Source: Crassaminicella indica
Lineage (GTDB): Bacteria > Bacillota > Clostridia > Peptostreptococcales > Thermotaleaceae
DNA: 64,000 nt
Direction: 5' to 3'
Assembly (NCBI RefSeq): GCF_019203185.1
Contig: NZ_CP078093.1
Location: forward strand, 1,523,058 to 1,587,057
Of this stretch, positions 54,172 to 64,000 are shown piece after piece; within the stretch, counting starts at the first letter, position 1, and each line of letters opens with the position of its first letter. The position numbers and the translations under genes are program-made. The notes beneath the pieces are model-generated. The model ran no database searches. It saw only the letters and a program-made list of their open reading frames with translations, and was not told where the DNA came from.

Positions 54172-57100
54172 ATGCAGAATAATTGCAGAAAAACTCTTAG
54201 TGTTTTTATAGTTTTGACTATGATTATTAGTATGATCATTCCAGTATTTGCAGAGTATGATGGGACTAAGCATAAAACTGTATTAGATGCAGTTTATGAT
54301 GATTCAAAGGAAACTGTTATTGATTTGGTTTATAAAAATACTTTAGAAATGTTGAGTATTTCTAATGAAGAGTTGAAAATTATAGATCAATATCCTAAGA
54401 ATAATGGTGAAAATGTGGATATTAATAAGGAATTTTATTTATTGTTTAATAAGCCTGTTGAAATTGTTGATAATTTAGAAAATATGTTTATTCCATTGCT
54501 TAAAAATTATATAAATGTGAATTATGGATTAGATTCAAATAATTTAGAAAAACAAAAATTATTTTCAGAACATACTGTGCTTGAAGTGAGTAAAGATAAT
54601 CCTTGTAAGGTGATTATAAATATAGATGAGATTTTAAGTGCAAATAATTATTACAAAATTTTTATTAATGGATTAGCAATAAAATCAAGGGATCAAGATG
54701 AATTTTGGAAAGACAAAAATAAATGGTGGAGTGTTTTGAGTGATCCTGAGTGTCAAATTTATTTTAATACAAATAATGGAGAAGTAGTTCCTAATATTAT
54801 AACAATCAACAACAAAATGACTAAAAGAATACAAAAGGATAAAAAGTTACAGCTAGATGCTATTGTAAAAGATATAGAAGGCAATATCATAAAAGATTGC
54901 AAATTAAAATGGATAAGCAATAATCTTAATAGAGTGAAAATTAATGAAAATGGATTATTATCGGCAAAAAGCCCAGGATACGTTACAGTAACAGCACAAG
55001 TATATAACATGCCAAATATTAAGGATACCTATCAAATAGAAGTAAGAGAAAATTTTAATCAACAGCTCATAAACAAATGGAGCGCAAAATTAGAGAGAAA
55101 AGACTATATAGGACATCCAGTAGTAGAATCAGATAATTCTGTATATGCAATAGTGTGTGATGCAAAATGGACAATTGAAAATGGATATTATTGTATTGTA
55201 GCATATAATCAAGATGGTACCAAAAAAGAAACATTCAAAAGTTCTATTATAGATCCTGTACAGATAGCAATAAATGAGATAGAAGGACAAACATATATAT
55301 TTGCAATAAAGGATCATAAAAAAATCGTTATGATAGATACTCAAACAGGTCAAATCGTTAGAGAAAGAAAATTAGATATAGATGGAAAAATAATTACTAC
55401 ACCAGTAGTCAATAAAGAAGGGAAAATATTTGTAGGTGCTACAAATGGTAGAATCTATGCAGTAGATGGAGGATCACAGGAAGATAGATATTTTTGGAGC
55501 TTTGATGCAGAAGGAAGTGTTTTTGCAGGTTATGAAGGTTATTATGGAAATAATAAATTGACACTAGATCATCATGGAAGGGTTTATGCTGTATCACATT
55601 ATACTCTATGGGCAATTGATCAAGCTACAGGAAATTTGTTATGGAAGTTTGTTAATCCCGAGCATGAGAAATTTACTTGTCAACCAGCAGTAGCTAGTGA
55701 TGGGAGAGTATATATTCATGATGAACAGACTGTTTATGCTTTGAGTAATAAAGGAAATGAAATATGGCATAAGGATTTTATAAACATATCTAACGCTAGT
55801 CCTCTTGTAGATGTAGATGAAAATATATATTTGAATTCAGATAGCTTTGTAAAACTTGATAGAGAAAATGGACAATTGTTAGAAGAATATCCTTATATTA
55901 CAAGTTATTATAGATTGGGAAAAGATGGATATCTTTATACAGATAAAGCTATTTATAATGAAAATAGAGAACCAATTGCTTATTATGATGAATATAAAAA
56001 TAATCTTCCCTGGTTCCATTATTCATCATTTGATTTAGGAGAGGATGGAAACATATATAGATTAATTATAAATGAAGGAAATGTAATTGGTATAGAAGCT
56101 GTATATCTTCATGACATAAGTAATGCAATTCCAAAGGAAGTGAAAATATATGAAGAAGATAAAGTTGTCATATTTCCAGATGAAAAATATAGAGTGAAGG
56201 TAGATGTATTAGATGAAAAGGGAGCTAATTTACCAACTATAGGATTAGTATGGGAAATAGATAATGAAAATATTGTCAAAATAGATGATACAGGTCTTAT
56301 TACAGCAAAAACAATAGGAGAAACAATGCTTACAGTAAGGGTAAAGGATAAGCCAGAAATAAATAAAACTGTAAAGATTGAAGTGATCAATCCACCAACC
56401 CCTAAAAAAATGTATTTTGTATATGATAAGGGAGATGGTGATAATGAAACTGAAAACCAGAGGTTGGTAGGAGAAAAATTAACAGGAATTGTTGGAGAAG
56501 GCTTTGAGGGTATTCGTGTTTTTATAGAGGATGAAAAAGGTAAATTTGTACCTAAACAGCCTATCAAGTGGTCATTAGAAGATAATAATATTGTAGATAT
56601 GCTCAATTATCAGGGAGGCAGTGGAGACTACAATATTCGATATAATGCATGTCTAACAGGAAAAAAAGTAGGTAGCACTAAACTTATAGCTACTATTGAA
56701 AAGTATCCAGAGATTACTTGCAGTTTGGAGATAGAGGTTATCCCTACTCAATATGAGATTAAGTGGTCTATTCCATTAGAAGGATATTGGTGGGAAAAGA
56801 GAGCTTATCATGTTATGGGAAAAAATAATGAAATCTTTTATGTGAATCAGAACAAGCTTATTGCAATAGATAAAAGAAATGGAAATAGATTATGGCAATC
56901 AGAAATAGGAGATTATTTTGGTATTCAGTTAGGAAAACCAAAGGTCAATGATGAAGGTACTATTCTTCTATATGCTGAGGATTTTACAGCTATTATAGCA
57001 GTAAATCCAAAAACAGGAGAAGTTATGTGGAATTTTATAGAAGGGAAGGATGGTATCAAGGACATAAAGATTCATGCTGATAGTATATATGCATTAACAA

Positions 57101-58101
57101 AAAGTGGAAAAATTTATAAGTTTAATAAAGAAGGTGAGCTTTTATGGGATATACCTCTTAATATAGGTCAAGACAATGGAGGAATGATTCTTTCAAATAA
57201 TGGAGAATTATATGTTTCAATGGATGGAACTATTTATCATGTGAAAGATAATAAAGAGAAGGAAGCTATTTACTCACGAAAGCGATGCAGATTATATTTA
57301 GAAGAAGTTATTTTGGGCGAAAAGCTTGTTCTTCAAAAAGAGGAAAATGAAAAATATAGCTTAATTACAATAGATTTTAATGGGAATGAGCAGTGGATTT
57401 ATGAAGATATTAAGGAAAAGGTTGCTTTAAGCTGTGATGAAGCAGGAGCTGTATATGCGATAGAGAAAAAATATATAATGGATCCACAAGAAGGGATTCC
57501 TGTTTACTTTATTAATCCAGATGGAACAGAACGAGCAAGACAAACTATTAATGTGGCTACAGGAAAGAGAGCTATATTTAAGCCTGTTATTGGTAAGGAT
57601 GGATTGGTATATATATCTTTATCAGAGGTATTTGTATTAGATCCAGATGATGGAGAAATCTTGTGGAAAGCACAAATGAAGGATGCTTTTTCAAGACAAA
57701 CGCCTGATAGTATTACTGTGGATGAAGAAAGCATTGTATATATTACAGCAGGAGAAAGAGGATTGGTTGCTTTAAAGGGAAAGGTACAAAATCGTACAGG
57801 ATTCCAGTTAAATGTTTTAGGTAAGCATAGGCTAAAACCAAATAGTTTGAAGGATTTAAAAATAGAAGTAAGAAACAATGAGATGGAAACGAAAAACATT
57901 GCAGTTATTATTGGGTTTTATGATGAAAAAGAACAATTAATTCATCAAACTAATTTTAAAGATGTATTAAAGACAAAGGAAACAAAGATATATATGTATG
58001 GTTCGAGGATACCAGTAAAAGGGCAGTTTAAATTAAAAATTATACTAAAAGATCAAAAAACTAAAGAAACTCTTTGTAATGATGAAATTGATATCAAATA
58101 A
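54172..58101 (+). CDS. Giant secreted PQQ-propeller/Big2 surface protein
   Basis: 1309 aa. Signal peptide at residues 1-27 (MIISMIIPVFAEYDG). An SbsA-like Ig domain at about 60-205 (DQYPKNNGENVDINKEFYLL), Big2 at about 210-295 (LKWISNNLNRVKINENGLLS), a first PQQ-type propeller at about 300-640 (KIFVGATNGRIYAVDG, GNLLWKFVNPEHEKF), two more Big2 domains at about 650-845, a second propeller at about 850-1190 (LIAIDKRNGNRLWQSEIGDY), and a C-terminal beta domain also found in the 58123 protein. No SLH or sortase motif. ATG 54172 follows GGGGGAAG. Function unknown; probably a scaffold or binder. Confidence 0.85.
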   Translation: MQNNCRKTLSVFIVLTMIISMIIPVFAEYDGTKHKTVLDAVYDDSKETVIDLVYKNTLEMLSISNEELKIIDQYPKNNGENVDINKEFYLLFNKPVEIVDNLENMFIPLLKNYINVNYGLDSNNLEKQKLFSEHTVLEVSKDNPCKVIINIDEILSANNYYKIFINGLAIKSRDQDEFWKDKNKWWSVLSDPECQIYFNTNNGEVVPNIITINNKMTKRIQKDKKLQLDAIVKDIEGNIIKDCKLKWISNNLNRVKINENGLLSAKSPGYVTVTAQVYNMPNIKDTYQIEVRENFNQQLINKWSAKLERKDYIGHPVVESDNSVYAIVCDAKWTIENGYYCIVAYNQDGTKKETFKSSIIDPVQIAINEIEGQTYIFAIKDHKKIVMIDTQTGQIVRERKLDIDGKIITTPVVNKEGKIFVGATNGRIYAVDGGSQEDRYFWSFDAEGSVFAGYEGYYGNNKLTLDHHGRVYAVSHYTLWAIDQATGNLLWKFVNPEHEKFTCQPAVASDGRVYIHDEQTVYALSNKGNEIWHKDFINISNASPLVDVDENIYLNSDSFVKLDRENGQLLEEYPYITSYYRLGKDGYLYTDKAIYNENREPIAYYDEYKNNLPWFHYSSFDLGEDGNIYRLIINEGNVIGIEAVYLHDISNAIPKEVKIYEEDKVVIFPDEKYRVKVDVLDEKGANLPTIGLVWEIDNENIVKIDDTGLITAKTIGETMLTVRVKDKPEINKTVKIEVINPPTPKKMYFVYDKGDGDNETENQRLVGEKLTGIVGEGFEGIRVFIEDEKGKFVPKQPIKWSLEDNNIVDMLNYQGGSGDYNIRYNACLTGKKVGSTKLIATIEKYPEITCSLEIEVIPTQYEIKWSIPLEGYWWEKRAYHVMGKNNEIFYVNQNKLIAIDKRNGNRLWQSEIGDYFGIQLGKPKVNDEGTILLYAEDFTAIIAVNPKTGEVMWNFIEGKDGIKDIKIHADSIYALTKSGKIYKFNKEGELLWDIPLNIGQDNGGMILSNNGELYVSMDGTIYHVKDNKEKEAIYSRKRCRLYLEEVILGEKLVLQKEENEKYSLITIDFNGNEQWIYEDIKEKVALSCDEAGAVYAIEKKYIMDPQEGIPVYFINPDGTERARQTINVATGKRAIFKPVIGKDGLVYISLSEVFVLDPDDGEILWKAQMKDAFSRQTPDSITVDEESIVYITAGERGLVALKGKVQNRTGFQLNVLGKHRLKPNSLKDLKIEVRNNEMETKNIAVIIGFYDEKEQLIHQTNFKDVLKTKETKIYMYGSRIPVKGQFKLKIILKDQKTKETLCNDEIDIK

Positions 58102-58122
58102 TGAAAAGGAGGGAGTTCAGAT

Positions 58123-61100
58123 ATGATAAATAAACGAAAGAAGCTTTGTATATATATAATTATGTTTTGTATGCTTTTTAGTATAAGTATACCTACTAGC
58201 TTTGCAATAGAAGGAAAACCAACAGTGACAATAGATTGGGAAAGACATTTAAATAGTGGAAGCTATGGAAAACTAAGGTATGATGAAATTCCTGCTGTCC
58301 ATAAAAATGGTAATATCTATGTAAATAATGAAAACGGCTATTTATTTGCAATAGCACCAGATCGTACGGTAGCGTGGAAGGTAAATATATTTCAAAAAGG
58401 AAGAGCAGATTCTAAAGGAGGGGCAGGTCCTGTATTTGATAAAAAAGGAATAGCTTACATAGCATCAGCAGATAAAAATATATATGCTATAACAGCTGAT
58501 GGTAATATCCTTTGGACGTTTAAAATGGATGCTGTAGTAGCACCTGGAACTTCTTGTGCATTAGGAAAAGCTGGAACCATTTATTCTGTATCAGAAAATG
58601 GAAAGCTTTATGCTATAAATAAAGAAAATGGGGAGAAAAAATGGGACATAGAACTTTATATTTCAGGGAGCTGTAATACCCCAGTAGTATCTCCAAAGGA
58701 TGGAACTATTTTTGTAGGAAGCAATTGTTATATAAATGCTATCACAAATGATGGGAAAATAAAATGGCATAAAAAGTTTGAGGATCGTTGCCTTTATGAA
58801 TACAGTTATGAAACAGGAGATTCTATGGAAAAGAGAATGGCTGTAGGAGAAGATGGCACTCTTTATTTTATGACTTATGCATTAGAAAATCATATACAAA
58901 ACAAATCTAAAAATAGAATTCACGCCTTTAATGGAGAAACAGGGAAAGAAAAGTGGCATAAGGATATTTATCAATATGTTACTGCACCAGCTGTTGATAA
59001 AAATGTAGTTTATTATAAGACACAAGATAATAGACTTCATGCTCTTAATAAAGAGGGGAATGAAATCTGGGTGTATAAGGCTGAAAATGAATTATATTTA
59101 CACAAACCGCAGCTTTATAGACGTCCTGTAGCTATAGGCTACGATGGCACAATATATGTACCTATGGGGAAAAATTTATATGCAATAAATCCTGATGGGT
59201 CAAAAAAATGGAGCAGTACAGGTGGAACAACTATGCTTTATACAGCTTCAAAGCCTAGTTTTAGGGGAGAAATTTATTGTGTGGGAGAAAACGGAAGACT
59301 AGTAAAATTTACAGAGCATAATATAAAGCGTAAGCCAAATAGAGTAGAGATTCATCAAAAAGTATTTGCTCTTACAAAAAATTGCACCTATAGAATAAAT
59401 GTAAATTTATTAGATACTTATGGTTGTCCTATGGATACTAGTAGGTTAAATTGGACAAGTAGTGATGAAAAAATTGTGCAAGTAGATCAAAATGGAAATG
59501 TAAAGACTATTAAAAAAGGTGTTGCGAAGATAACTGCTACTGTTTCAGATAATAAACAAATATCAGATACTGTAACAATTCATGTAGTAGAAAGTGCTGA
59601 TAGTATTTTAAAAGTAGACCCAAAAGTTTTTGATTTAGAAGAGGGTCGTGGAACAGTAATTGCTACAAAAATTTTAACAAAAGATGGTATAGAGATTTTA
59701 GGGGAAGAATTAGAATGGATAAGTAAAACACTTCCTATTGTAAAGGTTAGTCAAACTGGTAATGTGGTGGCTGTGAAAGAAGGTAGAGGAGAAATAAGAG
59801 TTCGGATAAAAAATTATCCTAAAGAAGAACAAATTATCCATGTAAATGTAAAAAGGGTGCCTATTAAAAAGGTAGGACAAGAGGAGATAAAAAAAGCACT
59901 TAATTCTACAATAGGATATTATGCTCGTAAAGGAATTAATAAGGATTGGGAAGCTTTTGGAATGAATGCAGCAGGAGAAGATATTTGCCAATATAAGATA
60001 AATGGACAAACTTACATACAAAAGCTAAAAAATAAAATAAAAAATGAGGGTATAGAAGATAAGATGACGGATTATGAAAGAATAACCCTTGGAATTTTGG
60101 CAGCAGGAGAAGATCCTACTAAATTTGAAGGTATTAATTTTATTGAAAAAATATATAATTGGCCTGATTTAGGTCAAGGGATGAATGCAGCTATTTGGGG
60201 ACTTATTGCTCTTGATGCAGCTAATGCAGAAATTCCTTTAGATGCAAAGCATACGAGAGAGTCGTTCATCAAATATATTTTAAGCAATATGAGTGGCGAA
60301 GGATGGTCATGGGGTGGTGGTGATACTGCTGATGTAGATATGACAGGTATGGCACTTTGTGCATTAGCTCCTTATAAAGATAGATTAGATGTAAAAGTAG
60401 CTGGAAACAGAGCTATCAAATGGCTTAGTAAAAATCAATCAGAAGATGGTAGGTTTGGCACATGGGGTAATTATACATCAGAGTCTTGTTCTCAGGCAAT
60501 TATGGGTTTGACAGCCTGGGGAATAGATCCACAAGGACCAGAGTTTACAAAAAGATATGGTAATGCTGTTACAGGACTTTTGAGTTATCATTGCCAAGAT
60601 GGGATGTTTATCCATATAGATACAAAAGATCCGAGTTTTGCTACGCCACAAGGATTACAAGCATTAGCTGCATTATTAGATTTTAGTAAAAATAAATGTT
60701 CTACAATATTTTATAAAATTAATGCCAATAAAGGAGAAGCAAAAGCGATAACAGCTATAGAGATTATGCCAGATGGTATAGAAATAGAAGAAGGACAGAG
60801 GATTCAGTTAAGAGTAAAAGATCAAATTGGAAGAGAAATAGAAAATAAAAAAATTTGTTGGGAAAGTAGCGATGAAACAATAGCAATGGTTGATAAAAAT
60901 GGATTAATACAAGGAATAAAGGCAGGAAAAGTAAATATATGTGCAAGTCTTAAGGAAGATAAAGAAGTAAAGGATACTTCTAAATGCACTATTGTAGGAA
61001 AAATATTTGAAATAAAAAATGTTCAAATAGAAGATGTTGGAAATGGAAAAAATATCAGCTTTAGCATAAGAAATATCACAAAGGATGATCAGTCAGTAGT

Positions 61101-61299
61101 GGCTATTGTAGGACTTTATGATAAAAATACCAATAGACTTATACAGCAAGAATATGTTGAAAAGGTCTTTGATCCACAGGAAAGCTATGATATTAAGACT
61201 TTCTTCTCTATACCAACGGAAGGAGAATATATGCTAAAGTTGATGATATGGAATGATTGGTTTAAAGGAAGACCTTTAATAGATGCTGTTACAGAATAA
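58123..61299 (+). CDS. Giant secreted PQQ-propeller/Big2/alpha-toroid protein
   Basis: 1058 aa. Signal peptide at residues 1-29 (SISIPTSFAIEG). A PQQ-type propeller at about 35-395 (ENGYLFAIAPDRTVAWKV, KNIYAITADGNILWTFK, KLYAINKENGEKKWD), two Big2 domains at about 400-570, an alpha/alpha-toroid at about 580-865 with GRFGTWGNYTSESCSQAIMG and QGMNAAIWGLIALDAA, a further Big2 domain, and a C-terminal beta domain shared with the previous gene. ATG 58123 follows GGAGGGA. The toroid is like that of the 51341 protein, linking both gene units. Confidence 0.87.
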   Translation: MINKRKKLCIYIIMFCMLFSISIPTSFAIEGKPTVTIDWERHLNSGSYGKLRYDEIPAVHKNGNIYVNNENGYLFAIAPDRTVAWKVNIFQKGRADSKGGAGPVFDKKGIAYIASADKNIYAITADGNILWTFKMDAVVAPGTSCALGKAGTIYSVSENGKLYAINKENGEKKWDIELYISGSCNTPVVSPKDGTIFVGSNCYINAITNDGKIKWHKKFEDRCLYEYSYETGDSMEKRMAVGEDGTLYFMTYALENHIQNKSKNRIHAFNGETGKEKWHKDIYQYVTAPAVDKNVVYYKTQDNRLHALNKEGNEIWVYKAENELYLHKPQLYRRPVAIGYDGTIYVPMGKNLYAINPDGSKKWSSTGGTTMLYTASKPSFRGEIYCVGENGRLVKFTEHNIKRKPNRVEIHQKVFALTKNCTYRINVNLLDTYGCPMDTSRLNWTSSDEKIVQVDQNGNVKTIKKGVAKITATVSDNKQISDTVTIHVVESADSILKVDPKVFDLEEGRGTVIATKILTKDGIEILGEELEWISKTLPIVKVSQTGNVVAVKEGRGEIRVRIKNYPKEEQIIHVNVKRVPIKKVGQEEIKKALNSTIGYYARKGINKDWEAFGMNAAGEDICQYKINGQTYIQKLKNKIKNEGIEDKMTDYERITLGILAAGEDPTKFEGINFIEKIYNWPDLGQGMNAAIWGLIALDAANAEIPLDAKHTRESFIKYILSNMSGEGWSWGGGDTADVDMTGMALCALAPYKDRLDVKVAGNRAIKWLSKNQSEDGRFGTWGNYTSESCSQAIMGLTAWGIDPQGPEFTKRYGNAVTGLLSYHCQDGMFIHIDTKDPSFATPQGLQALAALLDFSKNKCSTIFYKINANKGEAKAITAIEIMPDGIEIEEGQRIQLRVKDQIGREIENKKICWESSDETIAMVDKNGLIQGIKAGKVNICASLKEDKEVKDTSKCTIVGKIFEIKNVQIEDVGNGKNISFSIRNITKDDQSVVAIVGLYDKNTNRLIQQEYVEKVFDPQESYDIKTFFSIPTEGEYMLKLMIWNDWFKGRPLIDAVTE

Positions 61300-61311
61300 G
61301 GGGGGGATAAG

Positions 61312-64000
61312 ATGAAGCTTTTCAATAAAAAAATATTATCACTGCTTCTAGCGATTGCTGTAATATTTTCATTTATGCCTTTAGCATATGCATCTAATGG
61401 GATAACGGCAAATATAGAAAAAGAAGGAGAAAAAGTAAATATTATAGGGACTACAACACCTAATACAAATGTAAGCTTATTGATTATAAGAACCAGTGAT
61501 CAAGATAAATGGTATGCAAATCAAACTAAATCAGATGCAAAGGGAAACTATAATTTTTCATTTGAAATAGCAGCAGGATCATATAATGCCATTATAACAA
61601 GTAATGGTGTACAAAAACAGCAAAGCTTTGATGTAAAGGGAGAAAATACAGCAGTAGTAACTGTTCGTGTAGAAGGGAAAAATGAGACTTTACTCCCTGA
61701 AACAGAAGTTATTATTCAAGATGGGGAGAGCACCTTACTTTCTACAATTGAAAAAGGGTTAAAAGAAAATGATGTTCCCTATAAGCTATCATCAGATGGT
61801 ATGATTGAAAGTATAAAAGGAGAAGTTGGCTGGCAGTGGATGATCAATAATAAAGGAAATGTGTCCATGCCTAATCAAAAGCTTCATGCAGGAGATGAAA
61901 TTGTACTGATTGATGATGAAATATGGGATCCAATAATTACTAAGCTAGAAGTTTCTAAAAAGACAGTTAATGCAGGTGATACCTTTACTGTTACTTTGAA
62001 TAAAATAATAGATACAATAGCTCCAGTAAAAGGACAACCTATTTTTTATGCAGGAGAAATAAAAGAAACGGATGAAAATGGACAAGTAATATTTATAGCA
62101 AAGGGAAGTGAAGAACAGAAGATTACTTGTAATCCAAGTGGAAGCTTGATAAGACCAGTACCAATTAAAATAAAGGTAAATGGTTCTAGTGATGGAGGAC
62201 AAGGTTCTAAGGAGCAACACATCAGTGTAGATATGAGAATTGAAGGTTATAAAGGAACTGTTTTTAATGGAAAGATAAGTTTTAATACTGCTGATTATAG
62301 AACAAGCGATGGAAAATATACATTTACTGGACCTGATGGTACAAGCTATACAAATCCTAGACCAACAGTATTGTTAGCCACAGTACTTGCTTGGAATAAA
62401 GCGGGAATAAGGGATAATAAAGTAAATAGTAACGCTAACTACGTAGCAAGAATGGCTGGAGAAGAAGAGTTTGATTTTAAATCAAAACATCCTAAATGTG
62501 GTTGGATGGTTAGAGTAAACGATATATTAATAAACAAAGGTGTAGGAGAATGGGAAATAGAAGATGGTGATAAAGTTGAATGGTACTATACAGATATAGA
62601 TTCTTATTTTGGATATATTGATGTATCTCCTACAAATTTGAAAACAGGAGAAAAATTGTATGTGAAGGTAAGTGGAAAGAGCAATAGAGAAAAAGATTTT
62701 GGAGGGCAAGGAAGAAATAAAAATATAGAAGGAGCTACTGTATACGTAGGAAATCAAACCTATATAACAGATAAGGATGGAAAAGTAGAAATTCCAATGA
62801 ATAAAGCAGGAACATATGAAGTATATGCTATAAAGTTAGATAAAAATTCTAAACATGCAGGATATTATTTCCCATTAGTATCTAGAACTGAAAAAATAAA
62901 GGTAAATGTTACTGGAGAAAATAAAGTTGATAAAAGTATTATTGAAAACGAAGAATATATTAAAATGTACAATATAGTAGCAGATCCAAATGCAAGTGAG
63001 AAAGATATTACAAAAGCAACAAAAGAAGCAGGAAATAAATTAAAAGAAAAGGCTAATGACATAAAAACAGAAAAAGATGCACAAAAAGTAGTAAGTGGTG
63101 CTAAGGATGTTGCAAAGATTATAGAAAAAGCAGCTGAACGTATAACTACCCAAGAAGGAGCAAAAGAGGTAGCAAAAGAAAGTATAAAAGTAGTAAATAT
63201 ATTAATTAAATCAGCAGAAAAATTATCAAAGGATAGTGATAAAAAAGAAGTAAGCAAAGCTGCGAAAGAAAATATGAAAGCTGTAATAAAGTTAATGGAC
63301 AAATTAAATGATACAAAAGAAATCAATAAAGTAGCGGTGGATATAATTGATGCTACTGGAAAATTGATTCAACATGTTGGTAAAGAAAATGGAAAAGAAA
63401 TTATTGAAGGTACAATCAAAGTTGCACAAAAAGCAGTTAAAAAAGCAAGTGTAAAAGAGCTTAATAAAAACCAAATAAAAGTCGAAAAAGAAAAGGTAGT
63501 AGCAATAGTAGATACAGATAGTATAAAAGAAATAGCTAAAAATACATCAGCTACAGTAAAAGTAATCAAAGAAAAATTAAAGAAAAATGGTATTGAAGAT
63601 AAAAAAGAAATAGAAAATAAAATAACTATAGCGATACCAAAGGTAGACAAACAAGAAGTAGAAGCGAAATTAGCAAAGGATATGATGAAGATATTAAAAC
63701 AAAATGGTATCGAAAAAGCAGAAATAAAAACAGAAAATGCAGTATTTAAGCTAACACCAAATACCTTTAATGAAAAAGAAAATAATGAAGAAATTGCTTT
63801 GATTGCAAAGACAGTTAATAGAAGCACTCTAACGCCACTTGAAAGATATAAAGTACCAAAGGGCTGCATTGTAGTAGATTTTAATGCTAAGGCTAAAGAT
63901 GAAGAAATAAATAGCTTTAATGAGTCGATTGAAGTAGGTATACCTTATAAAGGAAAAGTAAATAAAGGAGAAGTAGTACAAGTATTTTTACTAAAGGAAA
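61312..64000 (+). CDS. Secreted protein with two transcobalamin-like (DUF4430 type) domains, partial at window end
   Basis: The frame is open from ATG 61312 (ribosome site GGGGGGA) to the window end, 896 codons without a stop; the C-terminus is missing. Signal peptide at residues 1-27 (FSFMPLAYASNGI). First DUF4430-like domain at about 125-205 (VGWQWMINNKGNVSMPNQKL, HAGDEIVLID), second at about 300-435 (CGWMVRVNDILINKGVGEWE, DGDKVEWYYTD). A carboxypeptidase-like Ig domain follows, then from about 540 a long Lys/Glu/Ala-rich helical region. It follows the 58123 gene by 12 nt. It belongs to the same surface system. Confidence 0.88.
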   Translation, partial: MKLFNKKILSLLLAIAVIFSFMPLAYASNGITANIEKEGEKVNIIGTTTPNTNVSLLIIRTSDQDKWYANQTKSDAKGNYNFSFEIAAGSYNAIITSNGVQKQQSFDVKGENTAVVTVRVEGKNETLLPETEVIIQDGESTLLSTIEKGLKENDVPYKLSSDGMIESIKGEVGWQWMINNKGNVSMPNQKLHAGDEIVLIDDEIWDPIITKLEVSKKTVNAGDTFTVTLNKIIDTIAPVKGQPIFYAGEIKETDENGQVIFIAKGSEEQKITCNPSGSLIRPVPIKIKVNGSSDGGQGSKEQHISVDMRIEGYKGTVFNGKISFNTADYRTSDGKYTFTGPDGTSYTNPRPTVLLATVLAWNKAGIRDNKVNSNANYVARMAGEEEFDFKSKHPKCGWMVRVNDILINKGVGEWEIEDGDKVEWYYTDIDSYFGYIDVSPTNLKTGEKLYVKVSGKSNREKDFGGQGRNKNIEGATVYVGNQTYITDKDGKVEIPMNKAGTYEVYAIKLDKNSKHAGYYFPLVSRTEKIKVNVTGENKVDKSIIENEEYIKMYNIVADPNASEKDITKATKEAGNKLKEKANDIKTEKDAQKVVSGAKDVAKIIEKAAERITTQEGAKEVAKESIKVVNILIKSAEKLSKDSDKKEVSKAAKENMKAVIKLMDKLNDTKEINKVAVDIIDATGKLIQHVGKENGKEIIEGTIKVAQKAVKKASVKELNKNQIKVEKEKVVAIVDTDSIKEIAKNTSATVKVIKEKLKKNGIEDKKEIENKITIAIPKVDKQEVEAKLAKDMMKILKQNGIEKAEIKTENAVFKLTPNTFNEKENNEEIALIAKTVNRSTLTPLERYKVPKGCIVVDFNAKAKDEEINSFNESIEVGIPYKGKVNKGEVVQVFLLKE

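Noticed and set aside
54172-61299. PQQ-dependent dehydrogenases
   Set aside because: Propeller repeats are present, but the catalytic PQQ-site residues and signal of quinoprotein dehydrogenases are not recognisable, and Big2 and toroid domains point to binding or scaffold roles.

Overview
The window is AT-rich DNA with typical Clostridia features: strong GGAGG-type ribosome sites, mixed ATG/GTG/TTG starts, a Rex regulator, a Bcd/Etf system whose EtfA carries ferredoxin clusters, SLH-anchored surface proteins, oligopeptide (OPT) and TRAP uptake, glutamate dehydrogenase and many 2[4Fe-4S] proteins. I infer an anaerobic, amino-acid- or peptide-fermenting member of the Clostridia (Clostridiaceae or Peptostreptococcales type). 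The species cannot be fixed from the sequence alone. No rRNA, tRNA, CRISPR array or phage genes were seen.

Layout. 0-12 kb: tsaE-tsaB-rimI, a MacAB/YknXYZ-like ABC exporter, a fluoride riboswitch with a cation:proton antiporter, tsaD, a cluster of DnaA boxes, acpP, an ABC-F ATPase and rex. This order follows the Bacillus ydiB-ydiC-ydiD-ydiE-ydiF-rex neighbourhood, with the exporter and fluoride genes inserted. 12-19 kb: acyl-CoA dehydrogenase with EtfB and a ferredoxin-fused EtfA, a MarR regulator, a small ferredoxin on the minus strand (16429-16599), a P-loop/Asp23 fusion and glutamate dehydrogenase. 19-29 kb: a CAP-SLH surface protein, cobT, an Ogg-type glycosylase, a TetR regulator, two paralogous OPT transporters, a PqqD-like protein and a small membrane protein. 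29-39 kb: a hairpin MITE-like repeat, a DUF3100-type membrane pair with an M20 amidohydrolase, a TAXI-TRAP transporter, an Lrp regulator, a biotin-less carboxyltransferase, an aminotransferase and a polysaccharide deacetylase.

39.6-64 kb is the most unusual part. A consensus promoter and a clear cobalamin riboswitch lead into about nine tightly packed, often overlapping genes. They encode a secreted protein with a transcobalamin/intrinsic-factor-like C-terminal domain (DUF4430 type), membrane and coiled-coil proteins, a MoxR AAA+ ATPase, a DUF58 protein, two von Willebrand A membrane proteins, and a secreted alpha/alpha-toroid protein with SLH-like repeats. A second unit follows with its own promoter and a leader containing a terminator. 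It encodes another DUF4430-type protein, two giant secreted proteins with PQQ-like beta-propellers and Big2 domains (one also with an alpha toroid), and a protein with two DUF4430-type domains that runs off the window end. Alpha toroid plus this beta domain is the architecture of animal intrinsic factor and transcobalamin. With the B12 riboswitch in front, I infer a surface corrinoid-capture system assembled or remodelled by a MoxR-VWA machine. This is a hypothesis: domain calls were made by eye and ligand binding is unproven.
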